DNA of 64,000 nt from CBCYMI01 sp965183855 (GTDB lineage: Bacteria; Pseudomonadota; Alphaproteobacteria; Caulobacterales; Maricaulaceae), in the NCBI GenBank assembly GCA_965183855.1, contig CBCYMI010000010.1, forward strand, positions 99,815-163,814, in the 5' to 3' direction. The position numbers were made by a program, and so were the translations under genes. Under the pieces are notes generated by a model. The model was not told the DNA's origin, did no database searches, and worked only from the letters and a program-made list of their open reading frames with translations. This document shows positions 1-9,426 of the stretch, one piece after another (position 1 is the stretch's first letter; each line of letters begins with the position of its first letter).

Positions 1-593
1 TTTTATCTTTTCATTGACTTTAGGAAAGCATTTAACTGTTTTTTCTTAAGTTTAGATAAAATTCTATCATAATATCTAAACAACATTATTTATCTCAAAT
101 GGAGTAAGTTAGAAAGCAGAGTTTCATATTGAGTTTAAAGCCTGTCATATTTTTTTAAAAGTGAGGTGTTAACTTTATTTCTTATTTCGATTTTAGAAAA
201 AAAATTGAAGTTTTATACTTGTTGACAATTTTAGATAGGTTTTTAGTTTTTATGATAATAATGTGAATTATCTAATTTTTTTATATTTCTTAATTGAATT
301 ATATGAGTATAAGTTATATAAGTTATATTTAGATATTATATTAAAAAAAATTATTAAAAAGGTTGAGTCTCATGAAGTAATAAACGCATTTTTTACAGAT
401 TTCTTAGGAATATCCAAATGTTTCTTCAAAGAAAGAAATTCCCTATTTTTCATAGAATAAAGTTTAAAAGAGAAAAATATGTTGGTTTACAGATATAAAA
501 TCTACATGCTAAGGATAATTCTGAGAATTCGATTTCTTAAAAAATATTTACAAAATAACCTATTAAAAAGAAACCATTTTTATGGAGTGTTTT
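1..593. other. AT-rich leader region without a supported gene
   Basis: This stretch is very AT-rich. The only sizeable frame (263-460) encodes a low-complexity Leu/Tyr/Lys peptide with no good ribosome binding site, and I do not accept it. The last 60 bases must hold the promoter and ribosome binding site of the downstream Lrp-type regulator. No RNA gene or mobile element was recognised. Confidence 0.5.
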
Positions 594-1070
594 ATGGATC
601 ATATTGATAAAGCCATCTTGATTGAGTTACAAAAAAATTCTGATCGTCCCATTAATGAAATTGCTGAATCTGTTGGTATGTCAACGACACCTTGTTGGCG
701 AAGGGTAAAGAAACTGGAAAAAGATGGCATCATTAAAAAACGGGTTGCTCTGGTTAACCCAGAATCGATTAATTTATCTGTAACGGTATATGTTACGATC
801 AAGGCACTTTCTCATAATGAAATCTGGATTAATAAATTTTGCAATGGCATTAAAAAAATACCAGAAGTTGTAGAATGTCATAGAATGAGTGGAGATATTG
901 ATTATTTGTTAAAAGTCATGATTTCTACGATTTCTGATTATGATGTTATTTATAAGAAATTAATTAATATTGTTGATATTAATGATATTAGCTCCAGTTT
1001 TTCAATGGAAGTGATTAAATGTACCAGTGAATTACCAACGAATTATATTAAAAGTAAGGAAAGCGCGTAA
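594..1070 (+). CDS. Lrp/AsnC family transcriptional regulator
   Basis: This is a cytoplasmic DNA-binding regulator of the leucine-responsive/AsnC family, which senses amino acids and forms octamers. The N-terminal winged helix-turn-helix covers about residues 1-60; it opens MDHIDKAILIELQKNSD and its recognition helix region is SVGMSTTPCWRRVKKLE. A C-terminal RAM (ligand-sensing) domain follows at about 65-150, with the typical VECHRMSGDIDYLLKV strand. At about 158 residues it has normal family length. An ATG four codons upstream (582) is possible, but GGAG at 584-587 lies seven bases before the ATG at 594, so I use 594. It stands alone, about 440 bp from the tail-on neighbour, so its target is not evident from context. 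The specific regulon cannot be predicted. Confidence 0.9.
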   Translation: MDHIDKAILIELQKNSDRPINEIAESVGMSTTPCWRRVKKLEKDGIIKKRVALVNPESINLSVTVYVTIKALSHNEIWINKFCNGIKKIPEVVECHRMSGDIDYLLKVMISTISDYDVIYKKLINIVDINDISSSFSMEVIKCTSELPTNYIKSKESA

Positions 1071-1506
1071 AAAAAGGTAATTATTTTAAATCATTTCAGG
1101 ATTGATATGATTATATTGGGTACATAAAAGGTATGAATGTGGAAGTTTGTTAACGCCTCCTCTCATTGTTACAAGATTATTAAAAGATTGTTACAAGCTT
1201 TCCATATCATCCTTAAAAAGAAATATATATTTCTTTTAATTTAGAAAATAATTGGCGCCAATATTTTTTTAATAATTGAGATTAGCAAAAAGTATTTAAA
1301 AAAGGGGATCCTTTTATCTTTATCAATTACGATCAGAGGATGAGAAATATTCTAACCTAATAGTTTTATTCTTCAAAAAAGAGGAATTTAAGCTTTCCAT
1401 AAGACTAGGTGTCTCCAAAACCAGGTATTAGATTTAATTCGTTTAAACTAAATGCTTGGCTTTTATCTTTATCAATTACGATCAGGGATATTCTAATCTA
1501 ACAGCC
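1071..1506. other. Intergenic region with a decayed copy of the neighbouring gene end
   Basis: No gene is visible between the Lrp-type regulator and the end of the large minus-strand gene. It contains a partial direct duplication: the segment starting at 1311 (CTTTTATCTTTATCAATTAC) recurs at 1459, and similarity runs on into the region that is the 3' end of the minus-strand gene. No clear terminator hairpin was found. Confidence 0.6.
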
Positions 1507-1530
1507 TTATTCTTCAGAAGAAGAGAGTTT
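1311..1530. repeat. 148-bp-offset direct repeat of the nrdJ-like gene 3' end
   Basis: The copies begin at 1311 and 1459. The first 26 bases are identical. After that, the copies share the pattern of stop codon and Glu/Ser-rich tail of the minus-strand gene, but copy 1 has drifted (its last codons would read Phe-rich rather than Ser-Ser-Glu-Glu). It looks like an old tandem duplication of the gene end and its downstream flank. Confidence 0.6.
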
Positions 1531-4500
1531 ATGTTCTTTCCATGAACAAGATTCACATAGAAAATAATCATGATATTCAATCAGTGTAAAATACCCACAA
1601 TTTTGACAAGGGTCTCCCGAATAGGTTCGTTTATCTTGTAATTCATCATTATTTGAGAGATGTGGGGTTTGATCTGTCAAAGTGGTTTTATTTTTCTTTT
1701 TAGCCGCAAGATCAATAACATTATTGGTATAATAGCCTCGTGCATAGCCCTTTGAGATTAATTTTTCTGTTGGTATAGCTATTTGTTGTTCAGAAGTTTG
1801 TTGAGGTGTTGTGTGCTCTGCTTCATTTAATCCATCTGTATTATCATAATCTGGAATGTTTTGTGCAAGGTCTATTCTTCCTAAATAGGAAACTGCCAAT
1901 TCTTTAAAAATATAATCCAAAATTGAAGTTGCAGAAGTAATAGAATCATTTCCTGTTACATCTCCTGCTGGAGCAAATCTTGTTAGCAGGAATGCATCAA
2001 CAAATTCCTCAAGAGGAACGCCATATTGAAGACCGATTGAAATTGCAATTGCAAAATTATTCATTAAACTTCTAAAAGAAGCACCTTCCTTGTGCATATC
2101 GATAAAGATTTCACCAATTTTACCATTATCAAATTCGCCAGTATGCAAATATACTTTATGACCGCCAACAACTGCTTTTTGAATATAGCCTTTTCTTCGA
2201 TCTGGTAGTTTTTGCCTATTTGGGTGAATCATAATATATTGATTGGGTTCCTGGTTTGTGTTGGGTGTTTCTAAAGAATTGATTGGGCTTAAGCTTTGTT
2301 CTTCTTCTATTTTTACATGCTTAATCAAATGATCCAGCCTGGAATGACCAAGATTTGAAATCTCTTTTTCTATTCTAAAATTCTGAATGCCTTTTTGATA
2401 TAATAAATGCATGATTTGATAGATTTCTTCCATGCCTGTTTCATGAGGCATTGTCAGGGTCATTGCTGTTAATGGAACAGATAAAAAGGGCTGAATGGCA
2501 GTATGCATTTTGATTTGTGCTGTTTGTAAATCCTTAGCAGGATTAAGTTTTGAATGTGCAAATAAACGCTGGTGAAACTCAAAACAAGGCTGTTTATTTC
2601 CAAAAATAATAGATTCAGCCTTTTCTATTTCTTCTGCTGAAAAACCAATCTCAACCAGAAAATCAAACCCTGTTTTATGCTGTTCTATCTTAAAGGTCTG
2701 ATAGAGTTCATTTCCGATAACCCAGGGATTAAAGACAGAATCAAAATTTTCGGCAGAATGAAGCTCTTGATTAATGCGGTTTAAAGCATGCTGGGTAAAT
2801 CCTTTATTTAACAAAGCATGTTCAGTTAAGCTGGAAATATTATTCAGGCTTCTTTGACCAAAACAAAGCTGTTTTAGAGCGATAATTTCCTGTTTTGACA
2901 GATCTGATTGCTGAAGTGCCAGCTCAATAGGAGGAATAAAGGTTTTGGTTTTTAAATCCTGTTCAGAACTAGGTTCAGAATTTTGGCTTTCATCAAAGCA
3001 GGGCATTGTAAATAGATTTTTATACTGGATTGGATCTGCAGATGTTGAACTGGTTTCTAAAAGACGCTGTGTCCAATCTGAAAAATTTAGTAACGAAAAA
3101 TGAGAATTCAGAGGCATAAAATGATGTTTTTGCTTTTTTCCCCTGATTTCTTGATGAAGGCGTTGAATTTCATGTAATAATTCTGTCTCTATTGTTCGAA
3201 GATGAGGATTGTTTGTTTCAGATTTTGGGGGTTTCTCAAGAAATTCATCAAACGCTTTCATAAAGGAGTTAAAGGCAGTTTCATGTTTTGAGGTTTGGTG
3301 TGTTTGTTTTTCAGAGATTTCCATAGAAGTATGACAAGCTTTGGACGTTAATGCCAGAGTTAATAATTTTGCATGCTTGCGCGCTATTTCTGTCCGATAG
3401 TCAAGCGTGTTTTGGATTAAGAACGCATCAAGATTTGTATAGCCAATATAAATGGGTTTTTGGGTTAGATGCTGGGCTTTAATTTGTTTTTCATTATACA
3501 GAATATTCAAAAAAATCGTTAGGATTTTGATGACATGTAAATAGCCTTTGAAATCAAAATCATTGGCTTCATCCAGAAATTTAAGAAGGTCTATATTGGC
3601 ATGAAAAAAAGTTTCAGGAGAAAAAGTTTGTTTATCCGTTAATTTAATCTGATCCGAGAATTCAAAACAAATAGGGGGGTGTTCAAAATGCCAGATGGAA
3701 TTTACAATCTGTTTTTTTAAATTTTGGGTCTTTAAGGATGAATTAATGGCTTCGGTTTCCATGAAATCGCGATCAAATACAATCTGAATTTGATCGCTCT
3801 CTTGTGTTTGATCTCTACTGGCATCCATAAAACAGGAATGATCCGATAGGCTGGTATCTCCTTGTTTTGCACGTTCAATTATGCTTTCAATAAGTTGCGT
3901 TGAAATTCCAGATTGATAGGCTGAAGTGATCGCTTGTTTAAGCTTTGTATTATTCTTAGGGTCAAAACGGTTTTCTTCATTTTCCTTAAACCTGTCACAG
4001 GCGTTTAAAATATTTCCAGCATGTTTTTCTATCAGGGATTTTCCAATACTTAACGCAGCCATATTTATACTTTGGGCTGTTTTTTGAGCAAGAATATGAC
4101 CAGATTTAGAATCCTGAACAGAAAGACGGGTGATGGATGGATCCTGATAATACCGATCAGGTAATTCAACATGATATGCCCATGAAAGACCTGTATAGGT
4201 CGAGATTAATTTTGAAGGAATTGCGAGTCTGTGTGCTAGAATATATCGTAATTCATCACAAAAAATCTTTGCATGTTGTTTTGTTTTAAAATAATGGTTT
4301 TCAATTCCACTATGCGTCGCACCTCCTGCAATGCGATCACAAATAGATAAAATGTCAGTTTCATGAAGATAGCCAGTTTGGTTTTCTGTCTTTTGATTTG
4401 ATTTTTTCTTGTCTTGATTGGCATTCTTATTGGGAGACGTTTCTAGATGAAATTGCTTGGAAAACAAGGTGTGTTGCAATTCTGACAGCCAGTCGGATGC

Positions 4501-4776
4501 GGTTTTGTCTTTTGCGTGTTTTTGACAGACCTTCCCATGAAAGGCAATTTTCATAAAAGCTGTTTTTGCAGATAATCCCCAGGATGAATGATGATGCCAG
4601 ATTTGATCTTTAGCTAAGGGGTTTGCAGAGGGTTTAATCAGAGAGTCTGACTTTTGATTTGATTTTGAAACGCTGTGTTCCAAAACGGAATGATTTTCTG
4701 ATTTTAAATGGGTTTTTTTAGAAAAATCATGATAAGGAGAGCGATTATTTTGAGTATAATATCGTTTTAACTGCAT
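1507..4776 (-). CDS. Degenerate class II (B12-dependent) ribonucleotide reductase homologue, TSCPD domain
   Basis: The 1089-residue protein aligns, from memory of the family, along most of NrdJ. An N-terminal part (about 141-260) is weakly conserved; FNPWVIGNEL and DFLVEIGFSAEEIE match mid-protein NrdJ segments; residues 867-972 (KAVVGGHKVYLHTGE ... MNNFAIAISIGLQYGVPLEE) are nearly canonical; and a C-terminal zinc ribbon uses Cys1057, 1060, 1074 and 1077. The catalytic core is damaged. About 100 or more residues normally holding the first substrate Cys and the GSGTGTNFS-type loop are missing near residue 225, and the conserved N-P-C-x-E active-site motif reads P-I-C-F-E (Cys370, Glu372, Asn lost). 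The reductase reaction is therefore unlikely; a structural, regulatory or decaying role is possible. The frame is long and unbroken, which argues against simple pseudogene decay. Confidence 0.8.
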   Translation of the reverse strand: MQLKRYYTQNNRSPYHDFSKKTHLKSENHSVLEHSVSKSNQKSDSLIKPSANPLAKDQIWHHHSSWGLSAKTAFMKIAFHGKVCQKHAKDKTASDWLSELQHTLFSKQFHLETSPNKNANQDKKKSNQKTENQTGYLHETDILSICDRIAGGATHSGIENHYFKTKQHAKIFCDELRYILAHRLAIPSKLISTYTGLSWAYHVELPDRYYQDPSITRLSVQDSKSGHILAQKTAQSINMAALSIGKSLIEKHAGNILNACDRFKENEENRFDPKNNTKLKQAITSAYQSGISTQLIESIIERAKQGDTSLSDHSCFMDASRDQTQESDQIQIVFDRDFMETEAINSSLKTQNLKKQIVNSIWHFEHPPICFEFSDQIKLTDKQTFSPETFFHANIDLLKFLDEANDFDFKGYLHVIKILTIFLNILYNEKQIKAQHLTQKPIYIGYTNLDAFLIQNTLDYRTEIARKHAKLLTLALTSKACHTSMEISEKQTHQTSKHETAFNSFMKAFDEFLEKPPKSETNNPHLRTIETELLHEIQRLHQEIRGKKQKHHFMPLNSHFSLLNFSDWTQRLLETSSTSADPIQYKNLFTMPCFDESQNSEPSSEQDLKTKTFIPPIELALQQSDLSKQEIIALKQLCFGQRSLNNISSLTEHALLNKGFTQHALNRINQELHSAENFDSVFNPWVIGNELYQTFKIEQHKTGFDFLVEIGFSAEEIEKAESIIFGNKQPCFEFHQRLFAHSKLNPAKDLQTAQIKMHTAIQPFLSVPLTAMTLTMPHETGMEEIYQIMHLLYQKGIQNFRIEKEISNLGHSRLDHLIKHVKIEEEQSLSPINSLETPNTNQEPNQYIMIHPNRQKLPDRRKGYIQKAVVGGHKVYLHTGEFDNGKIGEIFIDMHKEGASFRSLMNNFAIAISIGLQYGVPLEEFVDAFLLTRFAPAGDVTGNDSITSATSILDYIFKELAVSYLGRIDLAQNIPDYDNTDGLNEAEHTTPQQTSEQQIAIPTEKLISKGYARGYYTNNVIDLAAKKKNKTTLTDQTPHLSNNDELQDKRTYSGDPCQNCGYFTLIEYHDYFLCESCSWKEHKLSSSEE

Positions 4777-5137
4777 AATGTCTCTTTCTATATGTCTCTT
4801 TCTATTTCGGTAAGGCTGGTTTTGATATTCTGACCAGGTTTAACATTTTAAATATGGTGTTTTCCTTTACATCTGGTACATAAACTCTATCATCTGATTC
4901 TTAATGTTTGATCAATAGCCTGTAATCGGTTAGAAATCATCCTAGTATAATTGAGTCGATTCATTTTTCAAATAAAAATAGATTTCGAATCTTATCTTTC
5001 ATGCTATATTCAAAACAGGAATACCAGCTAAATGGAAAATATAGCAAGCTTGTCAAATAAAAAAGGATTGGCTGACTTTAAAAAAAACAATTAGGGTTAA
5101 ATAAAAGAAAAGATCAAATTTAAAAAGGATTATTCAT
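4777..5137. other. Divergent intergenic region
   Basis: This 361-bp AT-rich spacer separates the divergent nrdJ-like and NDUFA12 genes and should hold both promoters. A weak purine-rich site (AAAGAGAC) precedes the minus-strand start, and AAAAAGGAT precedes the GTG start at 5138. No riboswitch or adenosylcobalamin box was recognised, although the family it borders is B12-dependent elsewhere. Confidence 0.5.
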
Positions 5138-5554
5138 GTGCTTTTATATATAAAAAGACTTTTTCAATGGTGGAATGGTGCCACAATAGGAACATTTTTT
5201 GATGTTTTAAGACGTGCAGAATTTATCGGCAAAGATGAATACGGAAATCGATATTATCAGGAACGTAAAAAAAGTCTGGAAGGTAGAAAACGCCGATTTG
5301 TTCTCTATAATGGGTATGCAGAAGCATCAACTATTCCAGCAAAATGGCATGGATGGTTGCATTATACCTTTGATCAACCTCCAACCAAACAGAAACTAGT
5401 TACAAAAAAATGGGAAAAAGAGCATAGACCAAATTTAACAGGAACCCGTTTTGCTTATAGTCCACAAGGATCATTAAACAAACAGGCAAACCGTAAGAAA
5501 ATTTCCTCTGATTATGAAGCATGGAACCCAGACGAGAAAAATCAAAAGGATTAG
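5138..5554 (+). CDS. NADH:ubiquinone oxidoreductase NDUFA12-family subunit
   Basis: The 138-residue protein matches the NDUFA12/B17.2 family, an accessory subunit of respiratory complex I in alphaproteobacteria and mitochondria that sits on the peripheral arm. Family hallmarks are the start (IKRLFQWWNGATIGT), the DEYGNRYYQ segment, RRFVLYNGYAEASTIPAKWH, and WLHYTFDQPP followed by the HRPNLTGT motif. The C-terminus is basic and low in complexity. The start is GTG at 5138, eight bases after AAGGAT; an overlapping ATG at 5136 is in a closed frame. It is the first of a co-directional group with mlaD and the DUF2155 gene, the order usual in Acetobacteraceae. Core complex I genes are not in this window. 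Confidence 0.9.
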   Translation: MLLYIKRLFQWWNGATIGTFFDVLRRAEFIGKDEYGNRYYQERKKSLEGRKRRFVLYNGYAEASTIPAKWHGWLHYTFDQPPTKQKLVTKKWEKEHRPNLTGTRFAYSPQGSLNKQANRKKISSDYEAWNPDEKNQKD

Positions 5555-5751
5555 AAAAGATTGGGTAGGTATATATTTTTAAAGCTGGAAGAGGTCGGAA
5601 AAGACCAAATAGGCATTTTTAAATCAAACAAGCTTGATGATCAGAAATCCTGATCTGGTTAAACATTAAGGATTAAGAAAATTAAAAAATAGATCTTTAA
5701 TTCTCCAGAATAGAAGATATTAAAAAACAAGCAATAAAAGTGAGCCATAAA

Positions 5752-6213
5752 ATGAAAAAACAGTTAACAGAAACCATTATTGGATTAATCGTTGTTTTAA
5801 TTGCAGTTTTTTTTGCAGGCTATGCGTTTTTAACCGTTGGAATGAATAAAAACACATCAGGATATTATCTTTATGCAAAATTCAATAAAATATCTGGGAT
5901 TGTTAATGGAACAGATATTCGTATTGCAGGGATTAAAATAGGCTCTGTAAATGAGATCAGGCTTGATCCTGAAACCTATATGGCTGAAGTGAAATTCCAA
6001 TTATCCAAATCAATTCAAATTCCAGTTGATTCAAGTATGAAGGTTGTAACAGATGGTCTTTTAGGACAAGCTCATCTTGCAATTGAACCAGGGGGAGAAG
6101 TGGATATGCTTAAACCAGGTGAAGAAATATCTTATACACAAGGTTCTGTTGATGTTTTTGAATTGATTGGTAAAACAGTGTTTAATCGCGCAGGAAAAAA
6201 AACAACAGAATAG
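5752..6213 (+). CDS. mlaD: MlaD-type outer-membrane lipid asymmetry substrate-binding protein
   Basis: This is a periplasmic, inner-membrane-anchored MCE-domain protein that hands phospholipids between the outer membrane system and the MlaFE transporter. One N-terminal membrane helix (ETIIGLIVVLIAVFFAGYAF) is followed by a single MCE domain, about residues 35-115, with GTDIRIAGIKIGSV and the GLLGQAHLAIEPGG segment. I chose ATG 5752 (MKKQLTE...), which matches the usual family start; a GTG at 5740 would add four residues. Neither has a strong ribosome binding site. Its partners mlaF and mlaE lie 8 kb away on the other strand, so the mla genes are split here. At about 153 residues it is normal for the short MlaD type. 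Confidence 0.9.
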   Translation: MKKQLTETIIGLIVVLIAVFFAGYAFLTVGMNKNTSGYYLYAKFNKISGIVNGTDIRIAGIKIGSVNEIRLDPETYMAEVKFQLSKSIQIPVDSSMKVVTDGLLGQAHLAIEPGGEVDMLKPGEEISYTQGSVDVFELIGKTVFNRAGKKTTE

Positions 6214-6273
6214 GAACCTGGTACTGATTTTATGATTATCGTAAACGATTTGTTAGATATAATCAGGAATTTT

Positions 6274-7161
6274 ATGATATTGGTATTTAAATCTTGTTTG
6301 ATGACCAGGATATATTTCATATTGGGTTTGATGGTGATCAATCCAGAAATATTATTTTCAGCTCTGTTACAAACCAAAGAGTCTATTTTACTTGAAAAAC
6401 CGATACAGAAATCTCATCCCTTTATTTCTTCAAAACAGACAAACCCTCCTATTATAGAGGATAAAACACGTGTTCAAACCTTGCCACAGCCCAGTCAGGA
6501 ATCTAATCTTAAAACATCAGATCAGGATTTAAATCCTGATCCAGATGATGATATCTGGTCCTTATTTAATCAAAAAACAGAGAATATAAAAACGAATTAT
6601 GCTCTGTTTAGAGGATTTAATAAAATTGATGCGAGACCTCATGACTTTATTCTTGAACAAGATCGGCAATATCAATTTGGTCCTTTATTCATTGTACTTA
6701 AACATTGTGAAAAAACACCTCCCGAGGAAATTCCAGAAAATTATGCCTTTATTGAAGTTTATCAAAAACGAACAGATCTTTTAAAGAAAAATTTTTCAAA
6801 ACCTAAAACCATTGAAGAGAAGATTGAAGAGAAGATTGAAGGAAAAACAGAGGAAAAAGAGGCACAAAAAATAATGCGGTCTAATAACACAAAATTATCT
6901 GATGAAATAAACGCGTCTATAAAAGAGAATTCTGTAGAATTATCGGATAGACAAGAGTTAAAAAAACAAACCAGTATTGCTCAGACTAATCTTGAAAAAG
7001 ATAAAATATTATTTTCGGGCTGGATGTTTGCCTCCAATCCAGCATTGAGTTCAATTGAACATCCCGTTTATGATTTCTGGCTAATTGGATGCAAAACGTC
7101 TTTGGAAGTAAAAGAAGGCTCTCAAAATAAAGAAAAAAGCACGGATATGATCATGCCATAA
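6274..7161 (+). CDS. DUF2155 domain envelope protein
   Basis: The C-terminal half contains the DUF2155 signature split by a low-complexity insert: GFNKIDARPHDFILEQD, FGPLFIVLKHCEKTPPEE and, after about 75 Lys/Glu-rich residues, FSGWMFASNPALSSIEHPVYDFW. The family is common in alphaproteobacteria, often beside mlaD and aat, and has no established biochemical role. A signal peptide is likely (RIYFILGLMVINPEILFSA), so the protein should be exported. An upstream ATG at 6232 is in frame, but AGGA at 6265-6268 lies five bases before ATG 6274, which I prefer. The linker with repeated EEKIE units is longer than in typical homologues as I remember them. Confidence 0.75.
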   Translation: MILVFKSCLMTRIYFILGLMVINPEILFSALLQTKESILLEKPIQKSHPFISSKQTNPPIIEDKTRVQTLPQPSQESNLKTSDQDLNPDPDDDIWSLFNQKTENIKTNYALFRGFNKIDARPHDFILEQDRQYQFGPLFIVLKHCEKTPPEEIPENYAFIEVYQKRTDLLKKNFSKPKTIEEKIEEKIEGKTEEKEAQKIMRSNNTKLSDEINASIKENSVELSDRQELKKQTSIAQTNLEKDKILFSGWMFASNPALSSIEHPVYDFWLIGCKTSLEVKEGSQNKEKSTDMIMP

Positions 7162-7205
7162 TGTCTGGATTGAAACAAGGAATAAATGAGATAAGCCGAG
7201 CGGTT

Positions 7206-7877
7206 TTATTGATCTCTTGTTTTTTTAATCGGGTGTTGGGAGAGAAAGCATAAAACGGTTTCAGGCGAGGGAAATTTTTTCTGATACAAAGGCAATATAG
7301 TTTGTTGTAAGGCTGGTTTGAGCTTTTCCAAATAGTGAGTTTGTGAAATCACACATGCACCGAATTGTTTTAAATGATTTGTTATAAATTGCGTATCTAG
7401 AAATAAAACGCCAGATTTAAGCAAGGAATAAACCAGATAAACCAGAGCAATTTTGCTGGCATTTTCTTTAAAACTAATCATGCTTTCACCAAAAAAAACA
7501 CGATTAAGATGAATGCCAAATAATCCACCAACAAATTCATCTCCTTGCCAGCATTCAACACTATGGGCAAGGTTTTTCTGATAAAGCGCAAGATAAAAAT
7601 CGATTAGCGTTTGATTAATCCAACTTTCTGTTCTGGCTTTGTTAGGGGTCGCGCAGCTTAACAGGGTTTGTTTAAAATCCTGGTTAATATGGACAGAATA
7701 AGGCTGTTTTCGAATTGTTTTTTTTAGAGATTTTGGGATGTTGAAATTTTCAAAAAAAATAACGCCTCTTTCCTTTGGCTCAACACAGTAAATTTCTGGA
7801 TCCTGGTGTGTTTCTGCCATAGGAAAACATCCTTGACGATATAGGTTTAATAAATCGTGTATGTATTTTTCCTTCAT
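7206..7877 (-). CDS. aat: Leucyl/phenylalanyl-tRNA--protein transferase
   Basis: Aat attaches Leu or Phe from charged tRNA to proteins with N-terminal Arg or Lys, making them ClpS/ClpAP substrates (N-degron pathway, cytoplasm). Recognisable family blocks in order are YRQGCFPMAE near the start, IYCVEPKERGVIFFENFNIPKSL, ESWINQTLIDFYLALY, HSVECWQGDEFVGGLFGIHL, FFGESMISFKENASKIALV and LDTQFITNHLKQFGA. The length of 223 residues is normal. It reads convergently with the DUF2155 gene, 44 bp apart, and is followed upstream by accC in the usual alphaproteobacterial order. No frame problems are seen here, in contrast to the genes just beyond 8.25 kb. Confidence 0.95.
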   Translation of the reverse strand: MKEKYIHDLLNLYRQGCFPMAETHQDPEIYCVEPKERGVIFFENFNIPKSLKKTIRKQPYSVHINQDFKQTLLSCATPNKARTESWINQTLIDFYLALYQKNLAHSVECWQGDEFVGGLFGIHLNRVFFGESMISFKENASKIALVYLVYSLLKSGVLFLDTQFITNHLKQFGACVISQTHYLEKLKPALQQTILPLYQKKFPSPETVLCFLSQHPIKKTRDQ

Positions 7878-7955
7878 AAGCCTGCTTTATGGAAACCCTT
7901 TTTCCATAAGAATATTCTATTGGTCTGGGTTTAATAATGATCTAACTCATCTTAT

Positions 7956-9319
7956 TCAATAAAGAGATTCTTCCAGAGAAATTTCTTTTAGCCAGTTTTC
8001 GAGCCAGTGAATATGATATTTCCCTTGATGAAATGCCTTTGTTTTTAACAATGCCTGAAATAATGGAATGGTAGTATCAATCCCATTAATAACAATTTCG
8101 TCAAGCACACGTTTTAAAATCATTAAAGCTTGAGTTCTGGTTTTTCCATGAACAATTAATTTTCCAATCAGACTATCATAATAAGGCGGGATTTGATACC
8201 CATTATAGGCAGCTGAATCCATTCTCACGCCCAATCCTCCAGGAGCATGAAAATCAAGGAATAGTTCCAGGAGATGGTATGAAATTCCAGGGATTTTCTG
8301 CATTAATTCTACATTCAATTGCATGTCCATTAAACTGGACATTATTTTGTGAAAAGCTTAATTTTTCTCCAGCCGCAATTTTGATTTGTTCAACAACGAG
8401 GTCAATACCTGTAATCATTTCCGTAACAGGGTGTTCAACTTGGAGGCGCGTATTCATTTCGATAAAGTAAAATTCGCCATTGTCATAAAGAAATTCAATG
8501 GTTCCAACTCCCTGATAGCCTATTTTTTTTATTGCATCACAGACGGTTTTACCTATTTTCTCACGCTGTTTTGAAGTTAGAATCATAGAAGGTGCTTCTT
8601 CTAGCAGTTTTTGATGTCTTCTTTGTAAAGAGCAATCTCTTTCACCTAAATGTGCGACATTGCCATATTGATCTGCAATTACCTGGATTTCAATATGGCG
8701 AGGCTGTCCGAGATAGCGCTCGAGATAAACTGAATCATCTCCAAAAGCTGCTTTTGCTTCTGTTTGTGCTGTTGTAAACGCTTCTTTTAGATTCTCTTTT
8801 GTATGGGCAAGCTTCATTCCTTTTCCGCCTCCGCCAGAAGAGGCTTTAACCAAGAGTGGAAATCCGATTTGTTCCGAGATTTGTTCTGCTTCCTGCCAGG
8901 TTTTAACGGCACCTTTGGATCCTGGAACGGTTGGTACTTTTGCTTCAATCATGGCTTTTTTTGCTGCGATTTTATCCCCCATTAATTCAATATGACGTTG
9001 CCGTTGGACCGATAAAGCAGATTTGATGCTCTGTTAGAATTTCTGCAAATCGTGCATTTTCAGCTAAAAAACCATATCCTGGATGAACTGCTTCTGCTCC
9101 TGTAATTTCACAGGCTGAAATAATTGCTGGAATGTTTAGATAGCTTTTATTTGCAGGAGAAGGACCAATACAGACACTTTCATCTGCTAGTCTGACATGC
9201 ATGGCATTCGCATCTGCTTGTGAATGAATAGCAATAGTTGCAATGCCCATTTCCTTACAGGCTCTATGAATTCTTAAGGCGATCTCACCACGATTGGCAA
9301 TTAGAATTTTATTAAACAT
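7956..9319 (-). pseudogene. accC: Biotin carboxylase accC, interrupted by two frameshifts in this sequence
   Basis: AccC carboxylates biotin on AccB with ATP and bicarbonate, the first half-reaction of acetyl-CoA carboxylase. The full 454-codon span is present: N-terminal MFNKILIANRGEIALRIHRA, the ATP-grasp region with SGGGGKGMKL, catalytic FIEMNTRLQVEHPVTE, and the C-terminal FHAPGGLGVR/PPYYDSLIGK block. It is cut by two one-base insertions. One is near 8983-8990 (after GPTATS, before ELMGDK) and one near 8255 (between IPSPGTI and DFHAPGG). All residues on both sides match the family, so this is either a very recent mutation or, more likely, consensus error in a gene expected to be essential. 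It lies 107 bp downstream of accB, as in the usual accBC operon. Confidence 0.85.
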
Positions 9320-9426
9320 GTTTCCTACTCATTATGATTGTTTTGGATATATCTGAATTTTAATTCTGATCCAGGTTTAGCCTTTGGAACAAGAATCAAT
9401 TTTATGAATAAAATACAGAATTCAGA

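Noticed and set aside
263..460. 65-codon open frame before the Lrp-type regulator
   Set aside because: It is a low-complexity product of AT-rich DNA (Leu/Tyr/Lys/Ile), has no ribosome binding site and no family resemblance.
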